From Nitzschia sp. pyKryTriq1 (taxonomy: Eukaryota; Bacillariophyta; Bacillariophyceae; Bacillariales; Bacillariaceae), in contig OY101117.1 of the NCBI GenBank assembly GCA_956465555.1, positions 3,286,001 to 3,350,000 of the forward strand: a stretch of 64,000 nt of DNA, written 5' to 3'. Positions 52,404 through 62,813 of the stretch are shown here, piece after piece (positions within the stretch are counted from its first letter, which is position 1; each line of letters begins with the position of its first letter). The notes beneath the pieces are model-generated. The model was not told the origin of the DNA and did no database searches. It saw nothing but the letters and a program-made list of their open reading frames with translations. The translations under genes and the position numbers were made by a program.

Positions 52404-55400
52404 CTAGGACCATCTCAGATTCATCACGCTGCTTGTCACTGAATCCAAAGTCGATTTCCCATCCTTGTCTAGCTGCTGCATCGCTTGTTGCTGCTCCTGT
52501 GGAGTGAGACACAAGACTGTCCCAATCACAGGCAACAAGGTCTTCTTTTCGAGTTGCGACTTGGCATTCAAAAAGCTCAAAATCACATTCTTCAAGTACT
52601 CCAAATTCACTCGTTCCTCTTGGGGCGACTGTAACCGACTTAGTCGATCTAATTGCGATTGAACGTCCAGCAGATGCCGCCGCATTTCTTCCATGTCGTC
52701 AATGGCTTCTTGTTTCGAAGATTCCGAGTCGCCTACCAAAGCTGCCAGTCGAGCAATTTCGTTTCGAGCTTGAGTCAGTTCCGCTTGCTTTTCCATGGCG
52801 TAGAAGAGTGGCATACCACCCCCATTCGAGTCGGAATGATGGTGATGATTTCCACCGTTAGTTTGAGGAACCTGGTTTCGAGACTGCTCTTCGACAGTAG
52901 CTTTGAGAGTTTCCTTGAGTTCACGAATGGCTTGGTTGGCATCTTGAAGCTCCTGTTGGAGCATGGCAATGGTCGCTTCGGCCTCGACTGTGCGCTTGGC
53001 AGGAACCATTTCTGTGGGAGCTCCATTTTGGCTTTTTGCCGAAGGGGAGTCGCCTTGCTTCTTTTCGGCAGAAGCTCGCCTCAAGTCTTCTCTCAAGCGT
53101 TGTGCTTCTCGACGCAGTCGTTCGATTTCTTCCAACAACTCGTTGGACCGTTCATGCGCCTGCGATAGTTCCTTTCTCAAGTCCTCATTGGTAATTTGCT
53201 CGGCTTCGTATCGGCCTTGGAGACTCTGAAGTTCGCAACCAAGTTTCGCGCTTGACTCTTGAGCGGTGCTAGCATCGAATCGCACTCGTTCCAGTTCCGT
53301 TGTAGCCTCGTTGAGTTGTGACTTGATCTCATCCAACTTGGAGACTTCTTGTTTCATTTCCTCGACATAGGCCTTTGCCTCCGCCAAGGCTTCCTTGCCC
53401 ATGCGTTCCGCTGCCTCGGCTTTTTGCATAGCCGAATCGGCCGTCGATCGCGCAGCACGAGCTTCCATTTCCGCTTCTTCCTTAGCCTGGACTGCCGATG
53501 CTGTACGAGCGTTTGCAATACTCAACGACTGCTGCGCTTTCTTTTTGTAAGCTGCCAGGGCATCGTCTCCCTTTTTACCTTCCATTCCCATGGCATCTCG
53601 AGCTTCCTTCAACTCTTTCTCCATGTCCATCAATTGGCCTCGAAGAGAACTCAATTCCGCTGTGGTTTCTTGACTCGACTTGTCCATATCCATCCCCTGC
53701 GCTTGCAAGTGCGTGATTTTGTCGGTCAGCGAATCATTCGAATCCTTCAACAAGACCACCTCCGATTGCAACGTTCGGCATTCGATACGCCGATCCTTCA
53801 ATTCTCCCGCCACCACTTTGACTCGATCTTTCAAGGTCGCATACTCATCACGAGATGCGTGTAACTCTCCCTTGACTTCCTCCAATTCTTTCTAAAAACA
53901 AAGTGTAGTGAAGTGAAGTGAAGTGGAGTTGGTAATGAAAAAGCGTATCGAATAAGTGAGCTCAAAGAAAAATACGTACAACAAGCCTCGCCAGATCTTG
54001 CACCTTTCAATGGTTGGTTTCTTACCTCTTTTGTTTGCAGTTCTTTTCGCAATTCTTCATTGGCCTTTTCTTTTTGATTCATTTCTTTTTCCATCCCTCT
54101 CAACTGTTTCAAATGACTATCCTGTACTTTTCGTTCTTCTTTACTTCTTGCTTGCAACATTTCTTGTGTCCCCTCCAATTCATGTTTGAGCGAATCCAAT
54201 TGCAAGGTCAATGATTCCTTTTGTCGATTCTTTTCCCCTTGCAACTTTTTGAATTCATGTTGCAGCATTTGCAATTTGGAGACTGCCGATTGTAGCTCTT
54301 GAGCATGTTGGTTTTGCAAGGCTTGTTGTTCCAATTGATGATTTTCCTCGAGTCGTTGGATTTGAGACGAGAACTGTTCCAATACATGTTCTGGAATATT
54401 AGTAGTAGTAGTAGAAGAAGAAGTATTGGGAAGTGTGGGTGGTTTGGCGGGAGTAATTCCAACTCGTTGCATCTGCTGAGGAGCTTGTTGTTGCTGGTGT
54501 AGTAATGTCTTGGACGTGGAAGTAGACGAGGCAGCGGTGGGTGTTTCGGGGGAGGAGAATGTTGTTTCCATGGCACTAATATTATTGCTCGTCGGATCCA
54601 CTGCTTGGCGTGCAGCAGTGTCAACAGTAGTAGAAGTTGCTTTCGGTATGGCATCGGCTGATAGTGAATCGACTGTGGAAATCGTCGTCGTCGTCGTCGT
54701 CGTCTTTTCCTCGTCAGTACCGGCAATACTGGTGGTGGTGGTGGTGGTGGTGGTGGTGGTGGGCAATGATGTCATCGCCTCGGACGTGTCATACGTGTAT
54801 TCGATAGGTTCAGTAGTGGTGGTAGCCTCCGTGGTTTCATACGTGTAGTCATCTGCCGCAGTAGAGTCTCCTCCTCCTCCTTCTACTACTACTACTACTA
54901 CTTCTTCTTCCGATGCAGATGAATTCGACACCTTGTCGTCTGGAACATCCTGAGTCTTTTCATCATCATGCACGGATGGTGATGATGATGATGATGACAG
55001 TGCTGCTGCCGTAGAAGGCTTTTTGTTGTCCGATAATTGAGGCAGTGATTGAAATGCGCCCGAGGAGGATGTCGGACTACTATCGTTGTTGTTGTTGTTG
55101 TTGTTGTTGTTGAATAAAGAAGAATTGATTTTGGAGTCCGAAAAAAAATCCGTCTTTTTGGGTGGTGGTAAAGGAGTTTCAAACATCATGAGGTTATTGC
55201 CTCCCCCTCCCCCTCCTCCTCCTCCTCTTGCCTTGTTATTAATGGTCGATTGAGAGGATGGTGAAGGCGGCTGCGGCGGCGGCGGCATTGCTTTGGATGC
55301 TTGAGGCACGACTAATTTTCCCTTGACACTGTTGTCCGAGGGTGGTTTCGGAGGCGGATTTTGAGGAGGAGGAGGATTCATTCCTTCTGTTTGCTGCTGC

Positions 55401-55697
55401 AACGCGTCCATGTTAAAAAAGGAAGCTCCTCCAAACGAACCCAAAGTGGATGGGGCCTTTTTATTATGGATAATAATAACAATAATGAGAATAATAGTAA
55501 TATAGAAATTAAAACAGCGAGTGAGTGAGTGAGTGGTCAGTGAGTGAGTCATTCTACGTATTCATGTTTAGCATCACCATCATCATCATCATCACCATCA
55601 TCATCACAACACGTACCTTCATGGACGTCGCCGCCTGCTCTTGCAATTCTTGTGCCGCCTTGGCCAGATTCGAAAAGTCACCTAAATTACCCCACAT
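52404..55697 (-). CDS. GRIP-domain golgin, 3 exons
   Basis: Exons 55697-55617 (27 codons), 55456-54026 and 53891-52404, all joined in phase 0, total 3000 bases, 999 residues. The short first exon (MWGNLGDFSNLAKAAQELQE) is the amphipathic start often seen in golgins. Residues ~30-350 are low complexity (Pro, Ser, Thr, Gln). From ~390 to ~925 the protein is a long coiled coil. The C-terminus NLEYLKNVILSFLNAKSQ..LLPVIGTVLCLTPQE (~933-975) is a GRIP domain, which binds Arl1-GTP at the trans-Golgi. The conserved aromatic of the domain is Tyr in LEYLKN. Golgins tether vesicles, so this fits with Sec6 and the Golgi sulfotransferase in general function, though the genes are not linked in expression by anything seen here. 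Confidence 0.92.
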
Positions 55698-56121
55698 GCT
55701 GGTATGATACCGTACTTCAAAAAAAATTCGATGGATGGATGGATGGATGGATCGATCGATCGATCGATCGAGAGTTTCCTTGCTTGCTTCCGTGTTTGCT
55801 TGCTTCCGTGCTTGCTTGCTTGCTCTCTAGGGAAGTATTGCTGTACGTACTGTATGTGCAATATATAGAAGTATCCACTGAACGTAGGACGAGTGCAAAC
55901 AACAACAAAAGGGGAGAAGTGATGATGCTGATTGATGATGGAAATGGAAGGAATATGACTACCGGTACCCTGCATGATGCAGCGAAACGTGATGATGCGG
56001 GCGCGGGTCATTGTAACGCGACGAAGCGGTTTTCGTTCGTACGGCGGTAAGGCGTTTTACGCTTGTTGCCGTGTTGACCTTTGACGCATGCATTATTTTA
56101 TTCCAAAACGCCTCGAATAAT

Positions 56122-56135
56122 AAAAAAAGCAAAAA
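56122..56135 (-). terminator. RNA polymerase III terminator of 5S rRNA
   Basis: On the minus strand the 5S gene end is followed at once by TTTTT (56135-56131), GC, and a T7 run (56128-56122). T4 or longer runs end Pol III transcription. Confidence 0.85.
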
Positions 56136-56253
56136 GAGAACAACACTCGGGATTCCAACGTGGTCCCCCACCGTAGTACTAACCGAGCCCGAGCATGCTT
56201 AACTTCACAGAGCGGACGGGATGTGGTGCTGTCATGCTGGTATGGTCGTTCCC
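56136..56253 (-). rRNA. 5S ribosomal RNA
   Basis: The minus strand carries the 5S core: GACCATACCAGC near the 5' end, CATCCCGTCCGCTCTG, the universal GAAGTTAAGC followed by ATGCTCGGG (part of the internal promoter A box), and GTTAGTACTACGGTGGG. The ends pair as stem I (GGGAACGAC with GTGTTGTTCTC, one offset). Length is 118 bases and a Pol III T-run follows directly. This is a single copy in the window, not linked to the rDNA repeat or to other 5S copies. The ends are set by stem pairing and could shift by 1-2 bases. Confidence 0.93.
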
Positions 56254-56499
56254 AATACTGAACCGCATCGTCAAAACTAAATAATTGAAATGATTGAAAT
56301 TATCTTCTACCAGTATTAGGGTAGAGGTAAAAAAGAGGGGGACACAAAAGAATAGAACCTCTTACAAAAGAATACAACCTCTTCCTACCACGACACTATG
56401 TTTAAAATGAAACAACGCACAGGCAACACAGATCAATTGACGATCGTTCACCACGTCCATTCAGAACTTTCCCTGTCCTGAGAGAATACTTCTCAATTT

Positions 56500-57000
56500 A
56501 TGTCTGAGCAGTCGTCCTACCTGTCCGAGACCGCCTGGAAGCCCATGCAACATGGGGGAACATTGACAACGACTCCGACGTGATTGGACTCCTACAGCTG
56601 ATTAGAACATCTCTTTATACTGGAGCAACAAGCCGACATACCATGCACTCCCTACAGGAGGCACAGGATAAGTTCATGTTGTTCCGACAAGGCCCACGTA
56701 TGACTAACGCCGCGTACTTTGAAAAATTTAAAGGATTATTGCACAACTTGCCAAAGACAACGATACTCTACGAGCATTCTTACTTGTGGCAATCCGAGAC
56801 GAGAGTTTTGATACAGTCAGGGATGACATCATTATGCCTGTGGCAGAATATCTTCACCTCAATTTCAGTTGGTGGGGGGAGGACGACTGCAGGGTTGGAA
56901 TGAAACAGGGCCATTACTAGTAGGGCTTTATTGCTTGGAGCAGCAAAAGGCCATGTCTGGACTTCTGGAGGAGCAAGCAAGTGAGTCTAATCACATTAGT
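56500..57000 (+). mobile_element. Degenerate retrotransposon Gag fragment
   Basis: The plus strand reads, with frame changes, as Gag-like sequence: SDVIGLLQLIRTSLYTGA, HSLQEAQDKFMLFRQGPRMT, AAYFEKFKGLL, then in another frame DESFDTVRDDIIMPVAEYLHLNF. The RQ..-N..Y...F arrangement is typical of Ty1/copia-type Gag of diatoms. Stops and frameshifts break it, and no LTR, protease, reverse transcriptase or integrase is present. It lies beside the 5S rRNA gene. Confidence 0.6.
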
Positions 57001-57418
57001 CAAATGGGCAAAAAAGCATGTGTACACATACAGTGGACATTCCATGACATTGTTGTTTTTTTAAAAATAATTGGTTGGTAGGTATGGTAGCAGCATTGAT
57101 ATACGTACGTATGTACGTACGAAGTAGGGATCTGGGCGGGCGGGCGGGAGATTTTTAACGCGTGCGCGGTCGGTGGAGTTTGAAAGAGCTAGCAGGACAG
57201 AAGGGATAGAAGATCGATCGCGATCTTTCGCGTGCAGCATTGTGAGCATTGTTCTAGCTAGCCTCACTCTCGCCGCACTCCACCTTGTACTTTTTGCACT
57301 TCTTTTTTTCGTAAAAATAATAATATTCCATTCATTCAAGTACGGGAGTAGACTACCGTACATCAGTTCGTACATCAGTATTTGTATTTTGCGATCGACC
57401 ATCATACCGGTACATAAT

Positions 57419-58494
57419 ATGCTGATGAGGGTCCCCTTCTTGTTGGCTTATTATGTTTTGAGCCTTTCGCTCGTTATACAGATTACTTATTCTGATGAGT
57501 CGTCATCACCATTACCATTACCATCATCGTCGTCGTCATCGCCTTTGGACATTGGGTTGACGGATATTTTTACACCCGCTCGATCATTATCCGGCGATAC
57601 CAGTCATATTGACGACGACGATGATCATGATGATGATGATGATCATGCGTTATCATCATCATCATCATCATCATCATCGGATGTCGCGGCCACGGCATCC
57701 GCCGCTCTTGAGCGAAGAATCATCGAAGACGCAGTCGTTGCCTCCTTCGAAAGAAAATGTCACCCACCGTCAGATAATGCTGCTACTTCTACCGCTGCTG
57801 CTGCCGATGCTGCTGCTGCTGCTAAAAAATCTCCTACCGGTACACTAGTATTGCCAACACTCCGAAGTGGTGGGATTCTTCCGAGCTCAACTTCTTCCGG
57901 CAAAGTTACCAACGATGTGCCACGGGCAGCGTTGCAACCTTCGAGGACGACGAGTACGACAACGACGACGAGTACGACGACGACGAGTACAACAACGACA
58001 ACGTCTCGTCTTTCACCCGCCTCCAGAATTCAAAGTAAAAGCGGCAGAGGCGGCGGTACAACAGGAGGGGTAGTAGGGAGGATCATGGGGCATTGCTATT
58101 CTTATTCTTATTATTTCAAGACCCGATTTTGGACCTGGGGCGTTTTACAGGTCCACAACCACTACCTGAAACTATTTTGGGAAGTTACCATGGGAGCCTT
58201 TAACGTCCTTGCTCCGTTGACATTGCTGTTGACACTCGGAATGGCCTTGCGTCCGACGACGGAAACAACCGTATTAGTGAAAGAGTTTCTCGAGATGTGG
58301 TTGGTGCAACTCCAGGCTGGGATAAACAGAGCTACTACTAAACTACTACTACTGCTTCCACTCGCTGAAGAATCATTGCCATCATCATCATCATCATGGC
58401 TAGCCATTCTGACTTGGCCCATCCTAGAAGGCATTATCTTTCGATGGGCCCTCAAGACAATTTGGGACCAAAGCGCCAAACTCATTGAATCATT

Positions 58495-58537
<43 letters not shown>

Positions 58538-59023
58538 CAAAAGGCGGGTCTACGTTGGAGCATCTTGAGTAGCATCTTGTATGGTCTATTTCACGCGACA
58601 GACAAGTCCTTATTATTGCTACCGCCACCTAATAAGCGTTCAGAGCTCCTTCAAGCAGCAGTCGACAAAGCCGTCCAATCGGGTGAATTGACGGTTTTCG
58701 GAATGACCCTGTACCGTCAAAACTGGAACGCGGCTTTTGTCGAAGCCTTACTCAGCACGCAACCCTTGTTGAAAGCATTGGGTCGCGGTGTGGTGCATGG
58801 AGTGTTGTCTTGGGGCCTCCTCTGTCCCTTGTATCAACTCCACGGTCTTCTCGCGTCAATTGGTGCTCAAATAGCATGGCTTGTCTTTGGTCTTGCTCGT
58901 GTCGATACCCAAATCCTCATTCGGCTCGTTTGGCTTATTTTCATGCCATGGTCGACGTCATCGCCGACGACGAGCAACGACGGCAGATCTTCCGGTAGTA
59001 GTAGAGGTACGCGCTCATTTTGA
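57419..59023 (+). CDS. CPBP/CAAX-protease-like membrane protein
   Basis: 534 residues from the ATG at 57419, which starts a signal peptide or first helix (MLMRVPFLLAYYVLSLSLVIQ); 82 upstream in-frame codons look non-coding. Residues ~25-220 are low-complexity Ser, Asp, Thr and Ala. The C-terminal ~280 residues hold several membrane helices. Motifs of the CPBP/Rce1 intramembrane protease family are seen in order: ILEGIIFRW (~335-343) for EExxxR, YGLFHATD (~388-395) for FxxxH, and QLHGLLASIGAQIAW (~472-486) for the last helix. The second Glu of the first motif is Gly, so activity is uncertain. In plants related proteins sit in the plastid envelope or ER. Assignment is by motif order only. Confidence 0.65.
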
Positions 59024-60391
59024 GGGACGAATGGATAACATGCCAAAGAATATGATGATCATGTGTGGTATGACGATGAATACTGACGGCTCGTATCTCA
59101 CTATTATAAGCTATTGCTGCGACGACGACGAAGACTACACATACTCGTACACGCACTCGTCGAAAGTCGTCGTCGATCCTTGCCGCATACTCTACTCCTA
59201 CTCTTCCGATGGGACATCGAATTTCCTCCTTGGACGTGGCCGTCGCAAGCCTCGATATCATACTACTGCTATCATCAAGGCATCATCATCATCCTCGCAT
59301 CACTTCCACAACAGCAGCACCAGCACCAGCACCGCCAGCGGAGACTTTTAATAATAATGATACTATTATTATCCTCCCTTTCCGCCTGATGGACATGGAG
59401 TACATGCAAAAATATTCCATTCGACGACCCATCTGTGGATACTATCTCCCCAAGAGATGGCATGACTTTGTTGGGTATTGATGATCGCGAAGAACTACTA
59501 TGTACTAGTACAGGAGCAGCAGCAGCACACTACTACTACTAATACTAATACTAATTAGACAGTGCACCACTTTTTCGCTGCTTTACGATATTTATACTAC
59601 TGACTTGTACTAGTAGTAGTAGTTCGTCGTGGTGGTGGTCCAGTAGTACGCGTAGATAGCAAGAATAGCAATAGTACATCATAATATGAAAATCTACTGG
59701 TAGTAGTTTACGAAGTAGTAGTACTAGTAGTACTAGTAGTACTAGTAGTACTAGTAGTACTAGTAGTACTACTAGTAGTACTAGTAGTACTAGTAGTACT
59801 AGTAGTACTAGTAGTACTAGTAGTACTAGTAGTACTAGTAGTACTAGTAGTAGTAGGGGTAGTCCACACACCACAGGCCAATAGTAATAGAGACGCTGCC
59901 AGTCTCAGTGCGGACTATTCCACCGTACTCTACTACTACCGGTAGAGAAACTCTACTATAGCTAGTAGTAGAGTAGGATACCTGGTACGGTACTTGTACT
60001 TGTACTACTGTGTAGTAAAAGAGCGAGTGAGTGATGTTGAGAACACAACCGACCACGTACAGACATTCAGTCAGTACTTCGTACGCGTTTCCACCACAAC
60101 ACTCCACGTGTCATCACACAGGGCTCTCGGATTTTTCTAGGCCGGCCGGCCGGCTTTTTCGAACGGTCAGAAAAAAATCCAACACACAATAACATACACG
60201 CGTGCGTCCGGCCGAATCGAATCTCGTCCTTTTTCTCTTTTCTCTCCTCATTGATCATCATATTATCATATCCAAAATAACTCTCTTCGTACACAACTTT
60301 CTTCTGTTGTCTCTTTGCTCTGTCGCATAATACTCGTATCGACGTACTGTATCAGTATTGTATTGTATTGTATTGTATTGTTCGATCAAAG
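59024..60391. other. Intergenic region with large satellite
   Basis: Contains a 9-base satellite (59715-59856) and CAG/CAT repeats. A short plus-strand frame at 58881-59351 overlaps the end of the preceding gene in another frame and is not called. A TATTG pentamer repeat (60355-60380) lies directly before the start codon of the next gene. Confidence 0.5.
59715..59856. repeat. AGTAGTACT satellite, about 15 copies
   Basis: A 9-base unit repeated for about 140 bases with one irregular unit near 59770. Each unit includes the palindromes AGTACT and ACTAGT, so either strand can fold on itself. The same words are scattered singly through most spacers of the window. Confidence 0.95.
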
Positions 60392-62230
60392 ATGGATTTA
60401 TTGTGTTGTGGTCCTTCCGGTCGTCGTTCCTCTGGTGAGAATCAGCATCCAACCGATTCCGTAGTCATCACCACGGATGGTAATGCTGCGGCGGCATTTC
60501 TGGCCGCTCGTGCCAAAGCTCCCGACTTTTCCGTCAATCCTATTTATAAGGATTTCTTTACTCATCATGATGAAGAATACGTCCGCATCCATGTCCATCT
60601 AGTAGGACTTGTATCCACGCAAGAAGAAGAAGGAGGAGGAAGCGGAGGAAGCGGAGCCGCTCTTGGCAAACGTCGGAATCGATTCGGACGACCTCGTCTA
60701 GTCGATGCCATTGCCGATCCGTATGTGATTGTGGAAACTATCACTACAAGTACTGCTGGGGGTAGCAGCGCCAGTGGTAGTGGTAGTGGTAGTGGCAGTG
60801 AAGGATCGCCAGCTTACTTTCCCATTGCGTCGCACAGGTTCCCAACCATCCACAATTGTCAAACTCCTATATGGGATTCCAAATGTGTCTTGTTGGTCAA
60901 GAAGCAAGCCATCGAACAGGGAGAAAATTTCATTCTTCGATTGACTCTGGTCGATGAAAATGTGAAACGTGAGGACGAAACTCTCTTTTCGGTACAACTT
61001 TCCAAAGACGATCTCCCACAACCGACGCCACTTCGTGACAGTGTTTGGAAGCGCTATCAGTTGTCGTCGGCAACCAAAACATCAAGAACTGCAAAAGAGG
61101 AGGGTGATGATGATTCTTCGGATTCTCGCATTCAACACGCAGCCATGGAATTTTCGCTCATGATCACGGAAGGTAGTGATCGTCTAGTGTCGAAAGAAGA
61201 CATGGAAGGTGCACTCGATACTACTACGAATGGTGGATACGAGTACGAAGAAGTCATCTTGGTCGATGAGTCGTCGGTGGAGGAGGAGGAGGAGGATAGG
61301 GCGGTTGGAGCAGACAATCATGCCGTCTTGCAATGTTGGACTCATCCGGATTCGACCAAGGCAGCCTTGTGGATCTTGGGACGCAATGATTGTTTCATGC
61401 ATCCACACGTTGCCAAGGCCTTGTTTTGGAGTCAAGGATACGATCTGTATGTCTTGAATTACAAAATGAATGGAATTTGTCGCAAGCATGGATTTGTCAG
61501 TGATCCACACTTTAATTCTCACAATCCATCCGGGAATTTCAATACCTACATTCCGGATATCGAACAATCGTTGGAACGAATCAACAACAACAAAGAGTAC
61601 GAACTTGTACTGGGATATGCGCATTCGACCGGTGGACCCGTCTTGTTGAACTATATTATGGAAAAGGGAGATGACGCTTTTGATGGATTCTTGTTCAACA
61701 GTCCCTTTTTGGATTGGGGCTATGTCGCTCTGTCGGTCGAACTTCTCTTGGAAAATACCAGCATTTTGGAAAAGTTGGGCGCCATGAATCCCGATACTAA
61801 AATGGGCACAGCGACTACTCCAGAAGGAACGACTCCTCTCAAGTATCTCGGTCAAGAAATTGTGGTGAGCGATTGGAGTGCTCGATTGTGGTCACTTTAT
61901 TACTTTGATTGGGCATCGCGTCCTCTCTACAAAGTGCCCATGACGGTAGGATTTGCCAAGGGCGTATCCGACGTGCATCGCAAGATGCAGGCCTTCAAGG
62001 CCAAGAAACGACCCATTACGGTCAAACCCTTCTTGTGCATTACCAGTCGGGGGGATGACGTACTCGAGTCGCCCGAGACTTTAGGTCGAGCCGATTGGAT
62101 CGGGCCTGGTCGGTGGGAAGTGGAGCTCAATGACAATGGCCATGATGTCTTTTTGAGCTACGACGCAAACGATACGGAAATGGCGATTCAAATGTGTCTG
62201 ACGTGGATGAAGAATCGAAAGTTTGCTTAG
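60392..62230 (+). CDS. C2-like / alpha-beta hydrolase protein
   Basis: 612 residues from ATG at 60392 (MDLLCCGPSGRRSSG). The N-terminal Cys pair near the start could be palmitoylated. Residues ~65-240 look like a C2-type beta-sandwich (VHLVGLVS, DPYVIVETI, TPIWDSKCVL, ENFILRLTLVDEN). Residues ~310-612 are an alpha/beta hydrolase of the S33/monoacylglycerol-lipase type: GYAHSTGGP with nucleophile Ser412, an acid residue in CITSRGDDVLESPE, and a His in NDNGHDVFLSYD near the end. The cap and strand pattern (FLFNSPFLDW) agree. It probably hydrolyses a lipid or ester at a membrane, with the C2 domain giving location. The substrate is unknown. TATTG repeats precede the start. Confidence 0.88.
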   Translation: MDLLCCGPSGRRSSGENQHPTDSVVITTDGNAAAAFLAARAKAPDFSVNPIYKDFFTHHDEEYVRIHVHLVGLVSTQEEEGGGSGGSGAALGKRRNRFGRPRLVDAIADPYVIVETITTSTAGGSSASGSGSGSGSEGSPAYFPIASHRFPTIHNCQTPIWDSKCVLLVKKQAIEQGENFILRLTLVDENVKREDETLFSVQLSKDDLPQPTPLRDSVWKRYQLSSATKTSRTAKEEGDDDSSDSRIQHAAMEFSLMITEGSDRLVSKEDMEGALDTTTNGGYEYEEVILVDESSVEEEEEDRAVGADNHAVLQCWTHPDSTKAALWILGRNDCFMHPHVAKALFWSQGYDLYVLNYKMNGICRKHGFVSDPHFNSHNPSGNFNTYIPDIEQSLERINNNKEYELVLGYAHSTGGPVLLNYIMEKGDDAFDGFLFNSPFLDWGYVALSVELLLENTSILEKLGAMNPDTKMGTATTPEGTTPLKYLGQEIVVSDWSARLWSLYYFDWASRPLYKVPMTVGFAKGVSDVHRKMQAFKAKKRPITVKPFLCITSRGDDVLESPETLGRADWIGPGRWEVELNDNGHDVFLSYDANDTEMAIQMCLTWMKNRKFA

Positions 62231-62813
62231 AGCTCTAGCTAGTAGTACAGTAGAGACTACTAGTTTAGTTACTTTGTACTGCAGTAAAGACAGCAGTCAA
62301 GATATTTTTTATAGAGTATAAACAAGATAATATATATATAATATATATATAGCATCTATCTTCTAATACTATACCAGGATTATACAGTAGTAACAGTATT
62401 ACTATATACTACTTGTTCTGTTCGTGCGGATGATTTTTATGCCGCATCCGCCACTTGATGGATGGTGCACTCGAATACAGTCATCATCCTCGGTCACTGA
62501 CCATCTGTTCCTAGCTAGAGGACCTTGTTGTTGATGTTGTTGACCCAACATGATATCTGCAACAAAGGCAGCAATTTCATTCCCAAAGGCATGATAAAGT
62601 CGTTGCAGCAGTATTAGGAAGGAATAGGAATCGTTGCTATTTGGAATGGCTAAATAAATCCCTTGATTGGTGTTGATCGTACTCGTACATGGCCGATCGT
62701 CGACTCCAAAAGAGAGACTACAAGTACAGTCACAACGGTCTCCTCACTGTATGATATGTCAACAGCAACGTGTCGTGGCAGATGCATTCTCGTGATGTCC
62801 CATATCGGTACAC
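62231..62813. other. Spacer with partial duplicate of oxidoreductase gene
   Basis: The left part is rich in ATATATA near 62318-62350. The right part is a decayed copy of the 3' end of the next gene (listed as pseudogene). Confidence 0.6.
62407..62760 (-). pseudogene. Truncated, decayed copy of the adjacent MocA-type oxidoreductase 3' end
   Basis: Aligns by eye with about 62858-63215 of the neighbouring gene. Shared words include GTTCGTGCGGAT, GCACTCGAATACA, ATGATATCTGCAA / AAGATATCTGCAA, ATTTCATTCCCAAAGGC, AAATCCCTTGATT and TGGCCGATCG. Indels and stops break the frame, and the 5' two-thirds is absent. It is a direct tandem duplicate on the same strand, about 0.45 kb downstream of its source. 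Confidence 0.8.

Larger units (their letters stand above)
55698..57418. other. Intergenic region with 5S rRNA and Gag relic
   Basis: Next to the golgin promoter there are GGAT and ATCG tetranucleotide repeats (55726-55772) and a CTTGCTTG repeat region (55778-55830). The 5S rRNA gene and a retroelement fragment follow (listed separately). 57090-57160 holds ACGTACGT and GGGC repeats upstream of the CPBP-like gene. Confidence 0.5.

Noticed and set aside
59551-59874. 107-codon minus-strand Leu/Val frame
   Set aside because: Direct translation of the 9-base satellite.
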